A stretch of 43,644 nucleotides of DNA, from positions 1 through 43,644 of the IMG/VR virus record IMGVR_UViG_3300021401_000015; one strand, given 5' to 3'. The notes beneath the pieces were generated by a model, which was not told the DNA's origin, searched no databases, and worked only from the letters and a program-made list of their open reading frames with translations. Shown piece by piece: positions 1-6,166 of the stretch; position 1 is the stretch's first letter, and each line of letters opens with the position of its first letter. This DNA comes from a virus. Position numbers and translations under genes: made by a program.

Positions 1-13
1 TCTCTCGGTTCGC

Positions 14-80
14 GGGTTCGCGTCTGCGGTGGGTTTGCAGGTCGTTTGCAGGTCGTTTTATTTGCTTGTGGGTTCGCGTC
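14..80. repeat. short direct repeats at left end
   Basis: The 11-mer GGGTTCGCGTC occurs at 14-24 and 70-80. Between them GTTTGCAGGTC is repeated in tandem (33-43 and 44-54) and followed by a partial third copy. No gene lies here. If the genome is circular this is part of a roughly 300-base non-coding gap together with 43530-43644. The role is unknown; a protein-binding or packaging region is possible. Confidence 0.6.
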
Positions 81-93
81 CCAAACTTTTTAT

Positions 94-122
94 TTGACGT
101 GGTGACACAATTCCATTACCTT
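94..122 (+). promoter_or_regulatory. possible promoter of the clamp-loader-like gene
   Basis: TTGACG (94-99) matches the sigma70 -35 box in five of six positions. A 17-base spacer leads to TACCTT (117-122), a poor -10 box. Position and strand fit the first early gene, but the weak -10 keeps this tentative. Confidence 0.35.
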
Positions 123-144
123 CGTCCAAGTATCAGTTGTAGAC

Positions 145-163
145 GGGTGCAAACCCTCAAACC
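145..163 (+). promoter_or_regulatory. early leader hairpin, copy 1
   Basis: GGGTGCAAACCCTCAAACC. The stem GGGT/ACCC closes the tetraloop GCAA (GNRA type) and is followed by the conserved single-stranded tail TCAAACC. It lies 22 bases before the ATG at 185, in the probable 5' leader. Identical copies precede four other early genes. Confidence 0.75.
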
Positions 164-184
164 ATATCCCCTGGAGATTCCCTC

Positions 185-829
185 ATGTTTGAAACCTTCT
201 CACTCCCTGAATCAGACCAACTAACCGACCGACACCGTCCGCGCAAAACTTCAGACTTTGTAGGTTTGCCGAAGCTGAAGCGGTTAGCAGCTAGCCTAGC
301 GGCCAAACCCTATAACTCCTACTACATTTTTCGCGGCAATTCCGGCGTCGGCAAAACTACGTTCGCGGTCGCAATGGCGAACGAGATAGGCGCGCAAATT
401 CATCACGTCCGGTCGCAAGACTGTAGCGTTGATACCCTGGAGCGGACTTACAAAAATTGCTTTTACGAACCCGCGAACGGCAAACGGTTTCATTTGATCT
501 TGATTGACGAAGCGGACCTCATGTCGAAAGCATCGCGCGATTCTCTTCTGTCTATGACAGACGGCACCCGTCCGGCACCCAGCACCATTATTGTCCTCAC
601 GACCAACGAAGTCGAAAAATTTGAGGACCGTTTTGCATCGCGTTTTATGACGTTCAATTTTTCTACCCAGGGTATGCAGAAGGAAGCGTCTGACTTTCTC
701 GCTAGGGTCTGGCAGTCTGAAGCACCCGAGGGTGCGACCGCTCCAAACTTTGCGCGGATTATCAAGGATTCGAATACCAACATTCGCTTGGCACTCATGG
801 AACTACAAAGCGAGTTAGCTATTGCATAG
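185..829 (+). CDS. AAA+ ATPase, clamp-loader small-subunit-like
   Basis: A 214-residue P-loop ATPase of the clamp-loader (RFC small subunit / DnaX) type. Walker A is GNSGVGKT (51-58) and Walker B is LILIDEAD (104-111). TTNE (139-142) fits sensor 1, and the SRF near 152-154 sits where clamp loaders carry their arginine finger. These proteins load sliding clamps or remodel protein-DNA complexes. At 214 residues it has the ATPase core but lacks most of the usual C-terminal collar domain. No polymerase, clamp or second loader subunit is visible in the window, so it may work with host replication proteins. The ATG follows GGAG (172-175) and a conserved leader hairpin. A perfect hairpin overlaps its stop codon. 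Confidence 0.85.
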   Translation: MFETFSLPESDQLTDRHRPRKTSDFVGLPKLKRLAASLAAKPYNSYYIFRGNSGVGKTTFAVAMANEIGAQIHHVRSQDCSVDTLERTYKNCFYEPANGKRFHLILIDEADLMSKASRDSLLSMTDGTRPAPSTIIVLTTNEVEKFEDRFASRFMTFNFSTQGMQKEASDFLARVWQSEAPEGATAPNFARIIKDSNTNIRLALMELQSELAIA

Positions 830-842
830 CTAACCTTTGTTT
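814..842 (+). terminator. hairpin overlapping the stop codon, terminator-like
   Basis: GTTAGCTA (814-821) pairs perfectly with TAGCTAAC (827-834) around a 5-base loop and is followed by the T-rich CTTTGTTT. The TAG stop of the ATPase gene (827-829) lies inside the 3' arm. It suggests that this gene is transcribed alone. Confidence 0.6.
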
Positions 843-858
843 GGTACTATCGTCAAAG

Positions 859-867
859 TGTAGTTAT
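859..867 (-). repeat. dispersed 9-mer ATAACTACA
   Basis: Exact copy on the minus strand, in the gap before the DUF932 gene where a -10 box would be expected. Confidence 0.85.
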
Positions 868-880
868 TGCCAACTAAACC

Positions 881-899
881 GGGTGCAAACCCTCAAACC
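881..899 (+). promoter_or_regulatory. early leader hairpin, copy 2
   Basis: GGGTGCAAACCCTCAAACC, identical to copy 1, 30 bases before the ATG at 929. The GNRA-loop hairpin and TCAAACC tail are fully conserved while the surrounding bases differ. Confidence 0.75.
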
Positions 900-928
900 T
901 TGCAACTTCACCAATAGGAGATTTACAC

Positions 929-1819
929 ATGCGTTTCAATCGCCAATTTTCCAATGTCCTCGACACGAACCAACTACGTCAACTTGTCCCGTCCGCATAC
1001 GCTACTCAACCGCATGAGTCTAGGTCCTCTCGCTACACCTATATCCCAACGTCTGAAGTTATTGATGGTTTGGTTGCCGAAGGTTTCGCACCATTCAAGG
1101 CGGTCCAGTCTAAGTCACGTATCGAAGGCAAAACGGAGTTCACGAAGCACATGATACGGTTTCGGCACCCTGACGCAATGCAGAGGGCCGGTGTCGGTGA
1201 CAACATTCCAGAGGTCGTCTTAATCAATTCGCATGACGGCACGTCCGCATACAAACTTTTGTCTGGAATCTTTCGGATTATTTGCACAAACGGAATGATT
1301 GTTTGCGACCGCAATATGGGTGAACTTTCCATACACCACAAAGGCAACATTGTTAACCAAGTTATCGAAGGGTCTTTCGAGATAATCGGACAATCGAACC
1401 GGGCACTCGAAACCATTGACACCTGGAGCGGTCTGCAACTTTCGTCCGGTGAGCAAACGGCATTTGCCGAAGCTGCACACTCTCTCCGGTTCGCAGATTC
1501 GGACGGCAAAATTGACACTCCCATAACTGCATCTCAACTGCTAACTCCACGCCGGATAGAGGATCGTGCATCTGACGGTCGCGGGTTCGGTTGGACGCGT
1601 CCGGCACCCGATTTATACCGGACGCTAAACGTAGTGCAGGAGAATGTCATTCGCGGGGGTCTGTCGGCGCGTAACCCTGGAGATTCACGTTCGCGCGGTC
1701 GCATGGTGACTACGCGGGAGGTTCGCGGTATAGATCAAGACGTTCGTCTGAACCGTGCGCTTTGGCAATTGGCTGAGAAGATGGCAGAGCTTAAGGGTGT
1801 CGCACAAATAGCGGCATAA
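929..1819 (+). CDS. DUF932 family protein
   Basis: A 296-residue protein that I recognise as DUF932 (phage/plasmid-related protein). Its core pattern is present: a central KLLSGIFRIICTNGM segment (about 109-123), then CDRNMGE, an IEGSFEI-like stretch and a C-terminal RxLNVVQENVIRGG near 230-243. DUF932 proteins occur on plasmids and phages; their biochemical role is not established. TAGGAG (915-920) gives a good ribosome site for the ATG. The gene stands alone, with its own leader hairpin upstream and a strong stem-loop downstream, so it looks monocistronic. Confidence 0.85.
   Translation: MRFNRQFSNVLDTNQLRQLVPSAYATQPHESRSSRYTYIPTSEVIDGLVAEGFAPFKAVQSKSRIEGKTEFTKHMIRFRHPDAMQRAGVGDNIPEVVLINSHDGTSAYKLLSGIFRIICTNGMIVCDRNMGELSIHHKGNIVNQVIEGSFEIIGQSNRALETIDTWSGLQLSSGEQTAFAEAAHSLRFADSDGKIDTPITASQLLTPRRIEDRASDGRGFGWTRPAPDLYRTLNVVQENVIRGGLSARNPGDSRSRGRMVTTREVRGIDQDVRLNRALWQLAEKMAELKGVAQIAA
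1523..1531 (+). repeat. 9-mer variant ATAACTGCA
   Basis: Variant copy of the dispersed word, inside the DUF932 coding region. Confidence 0.55.
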
Positions 1820-1826
1820 GCAGAGG

Positions 1827-1860
1827 ACACCCTGCGAGGTCTGTTAGACTCGCCGGGTGT
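1827..1860 (+). terminator. strong stem-loop after the DUF932 gene
   Basis: ACACCC (1827-1832) pairs with GGGTGT (1855-1860). Inside it GCGAG pairs with CTCGC and TCT with AGA around a 3-base loop. It starts eight bases after the TAA stop. No T-run follows, so it may be an RNA stability or processing element rather than a classical terminator. Confidence 0.55.
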
Positions 1861-1896
1861 AATGCGCTGGCGGTCCGTTCCAAGTCGGATGCATTA

Positions 1897-1915
1897 GGGT
1901 GCAAACCCTCAAACC
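1897..1915 (+). promoter_or_regulatory. early leader hairpin, copy 3
   Basis: GGGTGCAAACCCTCAAACC, identical to copies 1 and 2, 22 bases before the ATG at 1937. Confidence 0.75.
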
Positions 1916-1925
1916 AATTAGGAGA

Positions 1926-1934
1926 ATAACTGCA
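1926..1934 (+). repeat. 9-mer variant ATAACTGCA
   Basis: Variant copy between the TTAGGAG ribosome site (1918-1924) and the ATG at 1937. A bound protein here could affect expression of that gene. Confidence 0.6.
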
Positions 1935-1936
1935 CT

Positions 1937-2647
1937 ATGGCTAAATACGTTTTCGCTTCCCTCGCACATTCAACCAAGTATGGATACATCTACGATTCAG
2001 ACGCTTACTCGCGGTCGCCGGAGATTTGCTCTAGCTTCCGGCGATTTGAAACCTACGGTGACGGGATGATTCAACATACCGGCGATTTGCCTATAACCCA
2101 GGAGTTCCTAGGTGACTACCTTGGGTCACTTGCTGCCGCGATGCTCACTAGTGACGAAATGGCGGAACGCATGTCTTGGGCGTTTCGTCCGCAAACGTCT
2201 AAGGCTGAACTGGACTTTGCTGCATCGGTCGCATGGCGTGAGTCTGACAACGACTGGTCCAAGCGTCGCTACGTTTCGGTGTCACTTCAGAAGATCGGCA
2301 CCCGTTCAAAAGAGCATGACAAACGCTACACTGAGATTACGCGGTACATGGACGGGACATGTGCGTCTATCTCCCGTCTGCTCATAAGCGAATACGCGAC
2401 CGGGTTTGCCCGGTACTGTCTCACTGAGGAAATCCGCAATTGGGCCAACGAACAAAAGAAGCACCCTGGTTTTGGCGAAGGTTGGGCAGAATGGTTTGAT
2501 GGTGACTGGTCAAAGGCAAATGAGGTCCGCATCTCTCTCGCTGTCTGTCGCAATATCTGCGAGTCTGTGCGTCTGCGGAACCATGCGGCGCAATGGTTGG
2601 AAAATAAAAAAGAGGTCCTCACCACCCAGGCTACGGAAGCTGCTTGA
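1937..2647 (+). CDS. early protein of unknown function, 236 aa
   Basis: I do not recognise a family. The 236-residue protein is soluble by composition, rich in Trp, Arg and charged residues, with no membrane segment or nucleotide-binding motif. The ATG has the ribosome site TTAGGAG. It is preceded by the conserved early leader hairpin, which groups it with the ATPase and DUF932 genes as a co-regulated early set. Host takeover or replication support are possible roles, by position only. Confidence 0.8.
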   Translation: MAKYVFASLAHSTKYGYIYDSDAYSRSPEICSSFRRFETYGDGMIQHTGDLPITQEFLGDYLGSLAAAMLTSDEMAERMSWAFRPQTSKAELDFAASVAWRESDNDWSKRRYVSVSLQKIGTRSKEHDKRYTEITRYMDGTCASISRLLISEYATGFARYCLTEEIRNWANEQKKHPGFGEGWAEWFDGDWSKANEVRISLAVCRNICESVRLRNHAAQWLENKKEVLTTQATEAA

Positions 2648-2666
2648 GTCTGTGGTATTCTGACTA

Positions 2667-2675
2667 TGTAGTTAT
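2667..2675 (-). repeat. dispersed 9-mer ATAACTACA
   Basis: Exact copy on the minus strand, three bases before leader hairpin copy 4 and about 18 bases after a TTGAGT (2644-2649) that resembles a -35 box. Confidence 0.85.
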
Positions 2676-2677
2676 TC

Positions 2678-2696
2678 GGGTGCAAACCCTCAAACC
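2678..2696 (+). promoter_or_regulatory. early leader hairpin, copy 4
   Basis: GGGTGCAAACCCTCAAACC, identical to the other copies, 21 bases before the ATG at 2717. Confidence 0.75.
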
Positions 2697-2716
2697 TAGA
2701 TAGGAGATTTTGAAAC

Positions 2717-2935
2717 ATGCATATTCTTTCCGAACACGCAAAGATAGTCCTCACCCTGATGAGTGCCCAACGCTATCTCTGGAGTCGGTGTGACGGTTCC
2801 TGGTGGCTCTTGGATTCCGTGAAGTGGGAAGTTTTTCAGCAGTTGTCCGGGCCGGAACGTGGTTTTATCCTGGCCCTTATTGATGAACAAAACATGAAAC
2901 GCGCGGATCTCTACGCGTTGGTTTTCGCGGCCTAA
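2717..2935 (+). CDS. small early protein, 72 aa
   Basis: No family recognised. The 72-residue protein has a Trp-rich centre (YLWSRCDGSWWLLDSVKW, about 20-37) and is probably a small soluble alpha-helical protein. TAGGAG (2701-2706) is a good ribosome site for the ATG, and the leader hairpin puts it in the early set. The small size and early position would suit an inhibitor or adaptor of a host protein, but that is a guess. Confidence 0.75.
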   Translation: MHILSEHAKIVLTLMSAQRYLWSRCDGSWWLLDSVKWEVFQQLSGPERGFILALIDEQNMKRADLYALVFAA

Positions 2936-2943
2936 ATCGTAGC

Positions 2944-2961
2944 GGGTGCAAACCCTCAAAC
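2944..2961 (+). promoter_or_regulatory. early leader hairpin, copy 5
   Basis: GGGTGCAAACCCTCAAAC, lacking only the last C of the other copies. Here it is 41 bases before the start at 3002. A second stem-loop (ACGCGC, 5-base loop, GCGCGT) fills the extra distance at about 2960-2976. Confidence 0.7.
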
Positions 2962-2992
2962 GCGCGGTCGGCGCGTAATCCGGCCACAAAGG

Positions 2993-3001
2993 ATAACTAC
3001 A
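2993..3001 (+). repeat. dispersed 9-mer ATAACTACA
   Basis: Exact copy lying between the AAAGGA ribosome site and the GTG start at 3002. Confidence 0.85.
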
Positions 3002-3637
3002 GTGGGTAAGTATAGGTCTTTAGAGCAAACTGAGCGTGTCGCGTTGGTGGATACGTTCGAGACAAAGGCGCGTGAGGTCGCGGCCATCTTGGGTGATGAT
3101 TGGACTATGCGGCATCACGCAAACGAAGAGGTCCGGCGAGAGGGTCTGTGCTATCTCGTCAACAAGGACGGTCGGCGCATCTGTCTCAACGTCCGGCTCT
3201 ATGAGCATCCGGTGAAAATCAACGTGTCCGGCGAATACGAGCCGGGTCCTGATTTCCTTGGTTTGCGCGGGTTCAAAAATAATCAGCGTCCTAGCATCTC
3301 GGTGTCGGTTGATCGTCCGGCTAAGGCGATTGCGAAGGACATAGAACGGCGGTTCCTGCCGGACTATACTCCGCTCTTTCTCGAAACAAAGCAGGTCGTC
3401 GCGGAACATCTCGCTCGGTGGGACATGCGGGAGGACGCGAACAAACGTTTAGCTGCCGTCGCTGAAGCTAAATACATCTCTGCTCACGAGTGGCGCGGGG
3501 CCGCTGTCGAGGGCCATGTTTGGAATCGGCATGACGGCGCGGGGCTTAGTGTCTCTTTGAAAATTGACGGTCTTACAGAGTCTCGCGCTGCTCAGATTAT
3601 CGGGTTTGTTAAATCATTCTCAGAAGGGGGTAGCTGA
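3002..3637 (+). CDS. early protein of unknown function, 211 aa
   Basis: Unrecognised 211-residue protein. I chose the GTG at 3002 because AAAGGA (2988-2993) lies at a suitable distance and the leader hairpin precedes it. It is charged and probably soluble. The C-terminal part (RAAQIIGFVKSF) looks helical. Its TGA shares a base with the next ATG (TGATG), so it heads a four-gene translationally coupled run to 4383. Confidence 0.8.
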   Translation: MGKYRSLEQTERVALVDTFETKAREVAAILGDDWTMRHHANEEVRREGLCYLVNKDGRRICLNVRLYEHPVKINVSGEYEPGPDFLGLRGFKNNQRPSISVSVDRPAKAIAKDIERRFLPDYTPLFLETKQVVAEHLARWDMREDANKRLAAVAEAKYISAHEWRGAAVEGHVWNRHDGAGLSVSLKIDGLTESRAAQIIGFVKSFSEGGS

Positions 3638-3945
3638 TGGATTACCGGGAGGGGATGCAGGTACTACGGGCCGCGCGTCTCCATGCTCCTTCAATCGTTC
3701 GCCTGGGCCGGGAGTATCACGTTTTCAGTCGGACCGAACTTATTTCCTCCGGCGTTAGCGTCTATGACGCTCTCGAACGGGGCGGTTTTTTGGTGGCGGA
3801 GAATGCGCCAACTATGATTTTCGCTGCGCATAACTACACGGTTCTGCATGGCCCTGTACGGGTCGCGCTGACTGAATCTAAAACAATGGCAAAGCGTATT
3901 GCAAACGCTCTTAACGAGTACATTCCTGGGGATAGAAAATACTGA
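3637..3945 (+). CDS. hypothetical protein, 102 aa
   Basis: Unrecognised 102-residue protein whose ATG overlaps the previous stop codon (TGATG), so it is probably made by translational coupling. No membrane segment or known motif is seen. It carries one exact copy of the dispersed 9-mer, read there as His-Asn-Tyr-Thr, a reading unlike most other coding copies. Confidence 0.75.
   Translation: MDYREGMQVLRAARLHAPSIVRLGREYHVFSRTELISSGVSVYDALERGGFLVAENAPTMIFAAHNYTVLHGPVRVALTESKTMAKRIANALNEYIPGDRKY
3830..3838 (+). repeat. dispersed 9-mer ATAACTACA
   Basis: Exact copy inside a coding region, in the reading frame that gives Asn-Tyr. Confidence 0.8.
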
Positions 3946-3946
3946 C

Positions 3947-4135
3947 ATGGCCAACGAAAGAGCAGAGCAGGTAGTTGCACTTTTATGGGATTCACTCAAG
4001 CGTGATCCCGAACACAAGGACCGCAGACAAACCGGGTGGGGCACTAAGACGCAAATCGGGCTAGTGGCGTGTCTCGATAGAATTTATTTCGATGACCCGG
4101 AAACGTTGCCGAAACTCGCACGGAAGGGAAAGTGA
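3947..4135 (+). CDS. hypothetical protein, 62 aa
   Basis: A 62-residue charged protein. I place the start at the ATG at 3947, one base after the previous stop. The longer reading from 3899 would overlap the upstream gene by 47 bases. No family is recognised; it looks helical. It ends in a TGATG overlap with the next gene, in the same coupled early operon. Confidence 0.65.
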   Translation: MANERAEQVVALLWDSLKRDPEHKDRRQTGWGTKTQIGLVACLDRIYFDDPETLPKLARKGK

Positions 4136-4383
4136 TGGCTGACAACGAGCTAGGGCGCGAACTGACGGCGGCGGAGTTGGTGCCGCGAACTGTGATCGTC
4201 CTGGGCCGCATTGATCGGGCGCGGATGGTGACGGCATGGGTCCAGGTGGTCGGCGTGGATTATGTCACTTTTCTGATGGCGGCGGTCCGGACTACCTTCA
4301 TCACTCGGCGGCTCCCGGATGACACTCTAGTTGACGATTCCGGCAAGCGTATCCTCGTCTTTGAATATCTCGGTGAAGTCTAG
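4135..4383 (+). CDS. hypothetical protein, 82 aa
   Basis: An 82-residue protein. The ATG at 4135 overlaps the previous TGA and has GGAAGGGAA just upstream; a GTG one codon earlier is also possible. The sequence alternates hydrophobic and charged residues (TVIVLGRIDRARMVTAWVQVVGVDYVTFLMAA), suggesting a small beta-rich domain. It is the last gene of the early arm before a terminator-like hairpin. Confidence 0.7.
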   Translation: MADNELGRELTAAELVPRTVIVLGRIDRARMVTAWVQVVGVDYVTFLMAAVRTTFITRRLPDDTLVDDSGKRILVFEYLGEV

Positions 4384-4415
4384 GCGCGATTCACTCGCTA
4401 ATCGCTTACAGAAGG

Positions 4416-4442
4416 GCTGTGGGGTGGCACTCCACGGCTTTT
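4416..4442 (+). terminator. terminator-like hairpin between converging arms
   Basis: GCTGTGG (4416-4422) pairs with CCACGGC (4432-4438, one U-G pair) around a 9-base loop and is followed by TTTT. It lies just after the last early gene and before the converging HNH gene, the expected place to end the rightward transcript. Confidence 0.5.
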
Positions 4443-4460
4443 CTGCGTTCGGGGTGGTGG

Positions 4461-4991
4461 TTATGGTCGTCCGGGCGACTCCGGCGCGTCTACGGGCGTT
4501 TTCAGCTTGTCCCATGATCGGGGGGCGCGTGAGGTCGTAAAGCCTCCATGTTTCATCTCTGCATCGCGGACACTGACTGCCTTCTCAATTGTCTTGTAGT
4601 CTCCGGCATGGTAGCGGCCTCCATACAACCTAGTCGGATCGCCATAGAGGACGACCGAATACCTTTTCTTAAACTCGCTCCAGAAAACTCCCGGCTCCTC
4701 GGTCGGCTCCATCGGGATGTGCTTCTTTTTGTAGTTCTGCGAACCTGTCAGGATTTGTAGCTCTGTGCGGCGATAGTCGCGGCGGTTGCCGTGCTTGTGG
4801 TCTACCTTCACGGCGGGGTCGGTCACTCCCATGATGAGGCGGTGCATTCCCACAATCTTGCCGGGGCTGCTGTAGGTACAGGCATACCCCTGATTGTCAA
4901 ACCAGTATTTTTTACTCAGCCATTCAAAATCGGCTTCGTCCACCATCACGGTGTAGTCGCCGTCTTTGCACTTGACTGTGATTTCCGCCAT
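4461..4991 (-). CDS. HNH endonuclease (homing-type)
   Basis: A 176-residue free-standing HNH endonuclease of the kind common in phages. MHRLI (49-53) is followed by the core VDHKHGNRRDYRRTELQ (63-79) with Asp64-His65, then QNYKKK (85-90). The C-terminal part (about 100-160) looks like the DNA-binding region usual in this family. The N-terminal VDEADFEWLS matches VDEADFEMLS in the HNH protein at 36244-36759, so the two are related. It cuts DNA to favour its own spread, by family knowledge. It sits at the convergent end of both arms, a typical insertion place. A variant 9-mer overlaps its start codon. Confidence 0.85.
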   Translation of the reverse strand: MAEITVKCKDGDYTVMVDEADFEWLSKKYWFDNQGYACTYSSPGKIVGMHRLIMGVTDPAVKVDHKHGNRRDYRRTELQILTGSQNYKKKHIPMEPTEEPGVFWSEFKKRYSVVLYGDPTRLYGGRYHAGDYKTIEKAVSVRDAEMKHGGFTTSRAPRSWDKLKTPVDAPESPGRP

Positions 4992-4999
4992 GCAGTTAT
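4991..4999 (-). repeat. 9-mer variant ATAACTGCA
   Basis: Variant copy overlapping the HNH start codon. On that strand it is preceded by TAGAAT, as at 5656 and 34521. Confidence 0.6.
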
Positions 5000-5010
5000 T
5001 CTAAGCGATT

Positions 5011-5583
5011 CTAGGCTCCATCGGTTAGCTCGAAATGAACTAATTGGACTAGCGGGGCCGGGGCGGTGATCGGGTCCACTTCAGGGGCGAAGCTGGCTCC
5101 GATGGCGAAGAGACAAACCGGGTCTAAGTTCTTCACCAAACCTAGCAGGGTGTTGTCTAGATTTTGGGCGGGTACGGGGTTGTCCGCGATGTTGCTTGAT
5201 GTCTCTCCCTGCATCTTCCCGCTGGCAAGGTAGAACATCATCCGGGTCCCTTGCAGCATCCACTGGGTTGATAGCGGGTCTTGGGGTCTGCCTACAGGCT
5301 CTCCGGGGGTCGTCGCCATCGCTACCCATTGGGTCGGGTCTAGTCCTGGCTTGGGCATGTTCGGCGCGTTGGGGAGTCCGAACAATACCAGCGATAGCCT
5401 TCCGGCCTGGTTCGGCGTGATGAATCCGGTAGCTGTCACATTGAACAGGCGCAACTGAAAATCGGACGCTCCCGATATGGTCAGGATGCACGGCGCATTG
5501 GCGTTGTCGGCGGCTGGGATGATCTGAACGTCTTCGGTGAGAGTCAGGGCGGCGGCGGGGCGTGACTTCGTGACGATTGACAT
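5011..5583 (-). CDS. unknown protein, possibly virion-associated, 190 aa
   Basis: A 190-residue protein rich in Ala, Pro, Thr and Asn with predicted beta-structure and no Cys-rich or catalytic motif. Its composition resembles phage surface or decoration proteins, but I cannot assign a family. The ATG has AGGAG nearby (AGGAG then nine bases). It is cut off from the rest of the leftward arm by the small rightward unit at 5650-5922 and two terminator-like hairpins, so it must have its own promoter. Confidence 0.75.
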   Translation of the reverse strand: MSIVTKSRPAAALTLTEDVQIIPAADNANAPCILTISGASDFQLRLFNVTATGFITPNQAGRLSLVLFGLPNAPNMPKPGLDPTQWVAMATTPGEPVGRPQDPLSTQWMLQGTRMMFYLASGKMQGETSSNIADNPVPAQNLDNTLLGLVKNLDPVCLFAIGASFAPEVDPITAPAPLVQLVHFELTDGA

Positions 5584-5652
5584 TGGGGGCGGCTCCTGGG
5601 TGGGATGGCCGATTAGGGGCGCGGTTAGAGTCTACTCCCTTCCCTTTTTGTC

Positions 5653-5661
5653 TGCTAGAAT
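5653..5661 (+). promoter_or_regulatory. extended -10 promoter of the small rightward unit
   Basis: TG at 5653-5654, one base, then TAGAAT (5656-5661) make an extended -10 box that does not need a good -35, and none is seen. The dispersed 9-mer (5660-5668) overlaps the -10 box and the expected start site, the geometry of a repressor operator. Confidence 0.55.
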
Positions 5662-5668
5662 AACTACA
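5660..5668 (+). repeat. dispersed 9-mer ATAACTACA overlapping a promoter
   Basis: Exact copy starting inside the -10 box TAGAAT. This is the clearest case in the window of the word placed as an operator. Confidence 0.85.
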
Positions 5669-5728
5669 GTCGCGATTCCAGAACTTTCCTTTTGGGTTGC
5701 CGGAGTCTTCACCTAGCCCCTCCTAAGA

Positions 5729-5745
5729 CGTTGCCTCTGGCAACG
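5729..5745 (+). ncRNA. leader hairpin of small rightward transcript
   Basis: CGTTGCC (5729-5735) pairs perfectly with GGCAACG (5739-5745) around a 3-base loop, in the untranslated part between the promoter at 5656 and the ORF at 5807. Confidence 0.5.
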
Positions 5746-5756
5746 ATCAAAGAGAA

Positions 5757-5782
5757 AGGCCCGGTGCATGAACACCGGGCCT
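5757..5782 (-). terminator. 10-bp hairpin, leftward terminator or leader structure
   Basis: AGGCCCGGTG (5757-5766) pairs perfectly with CACCGGGCCT (5773-5782). On the minus strand it is followed by TTTCTCTTT, so it can end leftward transcripts from the accessory block. On the plus strand it lies in the leader of the 25-codon ORF, just before the ribosome site. Confidence 0.6.
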
Positions 5783-5806
5783 CCTCTGGAAAGGTGGTAC
5801 ACAACG

Positions 5807-5884
5807 ATGATTGAAATCACAATCAAAGTTGACCGTAACACGCTGGCTGCGATAGTGGCCGCGCTTTACCTGCTGCTTAGGTAA
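5807..5884 (+). CDS. 25-residue peptide in a rightward unit
   Basis: A 25-codon ORF with ATG at 5807 and TAA at 5882-5884. GGAAAGGTGG (5788-5797) is a convincing ribosome site. The peptide begins MIEITIKVDRN and ends in a hydrophobic stretch, LAAIVAALYLLL, which could enter a membrane. It lies between a promoter-like -10 box, two leader hairpins and a terminator, opposite to the surrounding genes. The complete transcription signals make it likely to be expressed; the function is unknown. The RNA itself might be the active product. Confidence 0.55.
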   Translation: MIEITIKVDRNTLAAIVAALYLLLR

Positions 5885-5901
5885 TAGTACGGCACGGAGA
5901 A

Positions 5902-5922
5902 AGCCCCCGCAAGGGGGTTTTT
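5902..5922 (+). terminator. rho-independent terminator
   Basis: CCCCC (5904-5908), loop GCAA, GGGGG (5913-5917), then TTTTT CTCTT. It ends the small rightward unit. The reverse complement also has a short T-run, so it may work in both directions. Confidence 0.75.
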
Positions 5923-5932
5923 CTCTTGGGGG

Positions 5933-6166
5933 CTAAAACCACCACTCCACGATTTGCGGTTCGTCGCCTTCGATGCGCTCGATGCGCTGCTTCCCTGCCG
6001 GGACCTTGCGGCGTAGCTCTGCGATGGAGTTGGCGGTGTAGAAGTGTTCCGTGGGCCTGACTTCGTTGGGTCCTCCGTTCTTGCCTCCTTTGATGTGGTG
6101 TTCCCGCATGACGAACTGGTCCGGAAAGTCCTTGGGCCGCTCGTAGATGACCCATATTTTTATCAT
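5933..6166 (-). CDS. hypothetical protein, 77 aa
   Basis: A 77-residue protein starting MIKIWVIYERP and ending EWWF. No domain is recognised; length and style match small accessory proteins of tailed phages. The ATG overlaps the stop of the upstream gene by four bases (ATGA). A longer ORF in another frame (5877-6155) is its shadow. It is the last gene of the accessory block and is followed by the bidirectional terminator. Confidence 0.75.
   Translation of the reverse strand: MIKIWVIYERPKDFPDQFVMREHHIKGGKNGGPNEVRPTEHFYTANSIAELRRKVPAGKQRIERIEGDEPQIVEWWF

Noticed and set aside
145-2961. Five near-identical repeats that could suggest a CRISPR array
   Set aside because: The copies are separated by whole genes, not by short uniform spacers, and each has the same position relative to a start codon.
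5011-5583. Calling the 190-residue protein a capsid decoration protein
   Set aside because: Only composition suggests it; no family motif is visible, so it is left as unknown.
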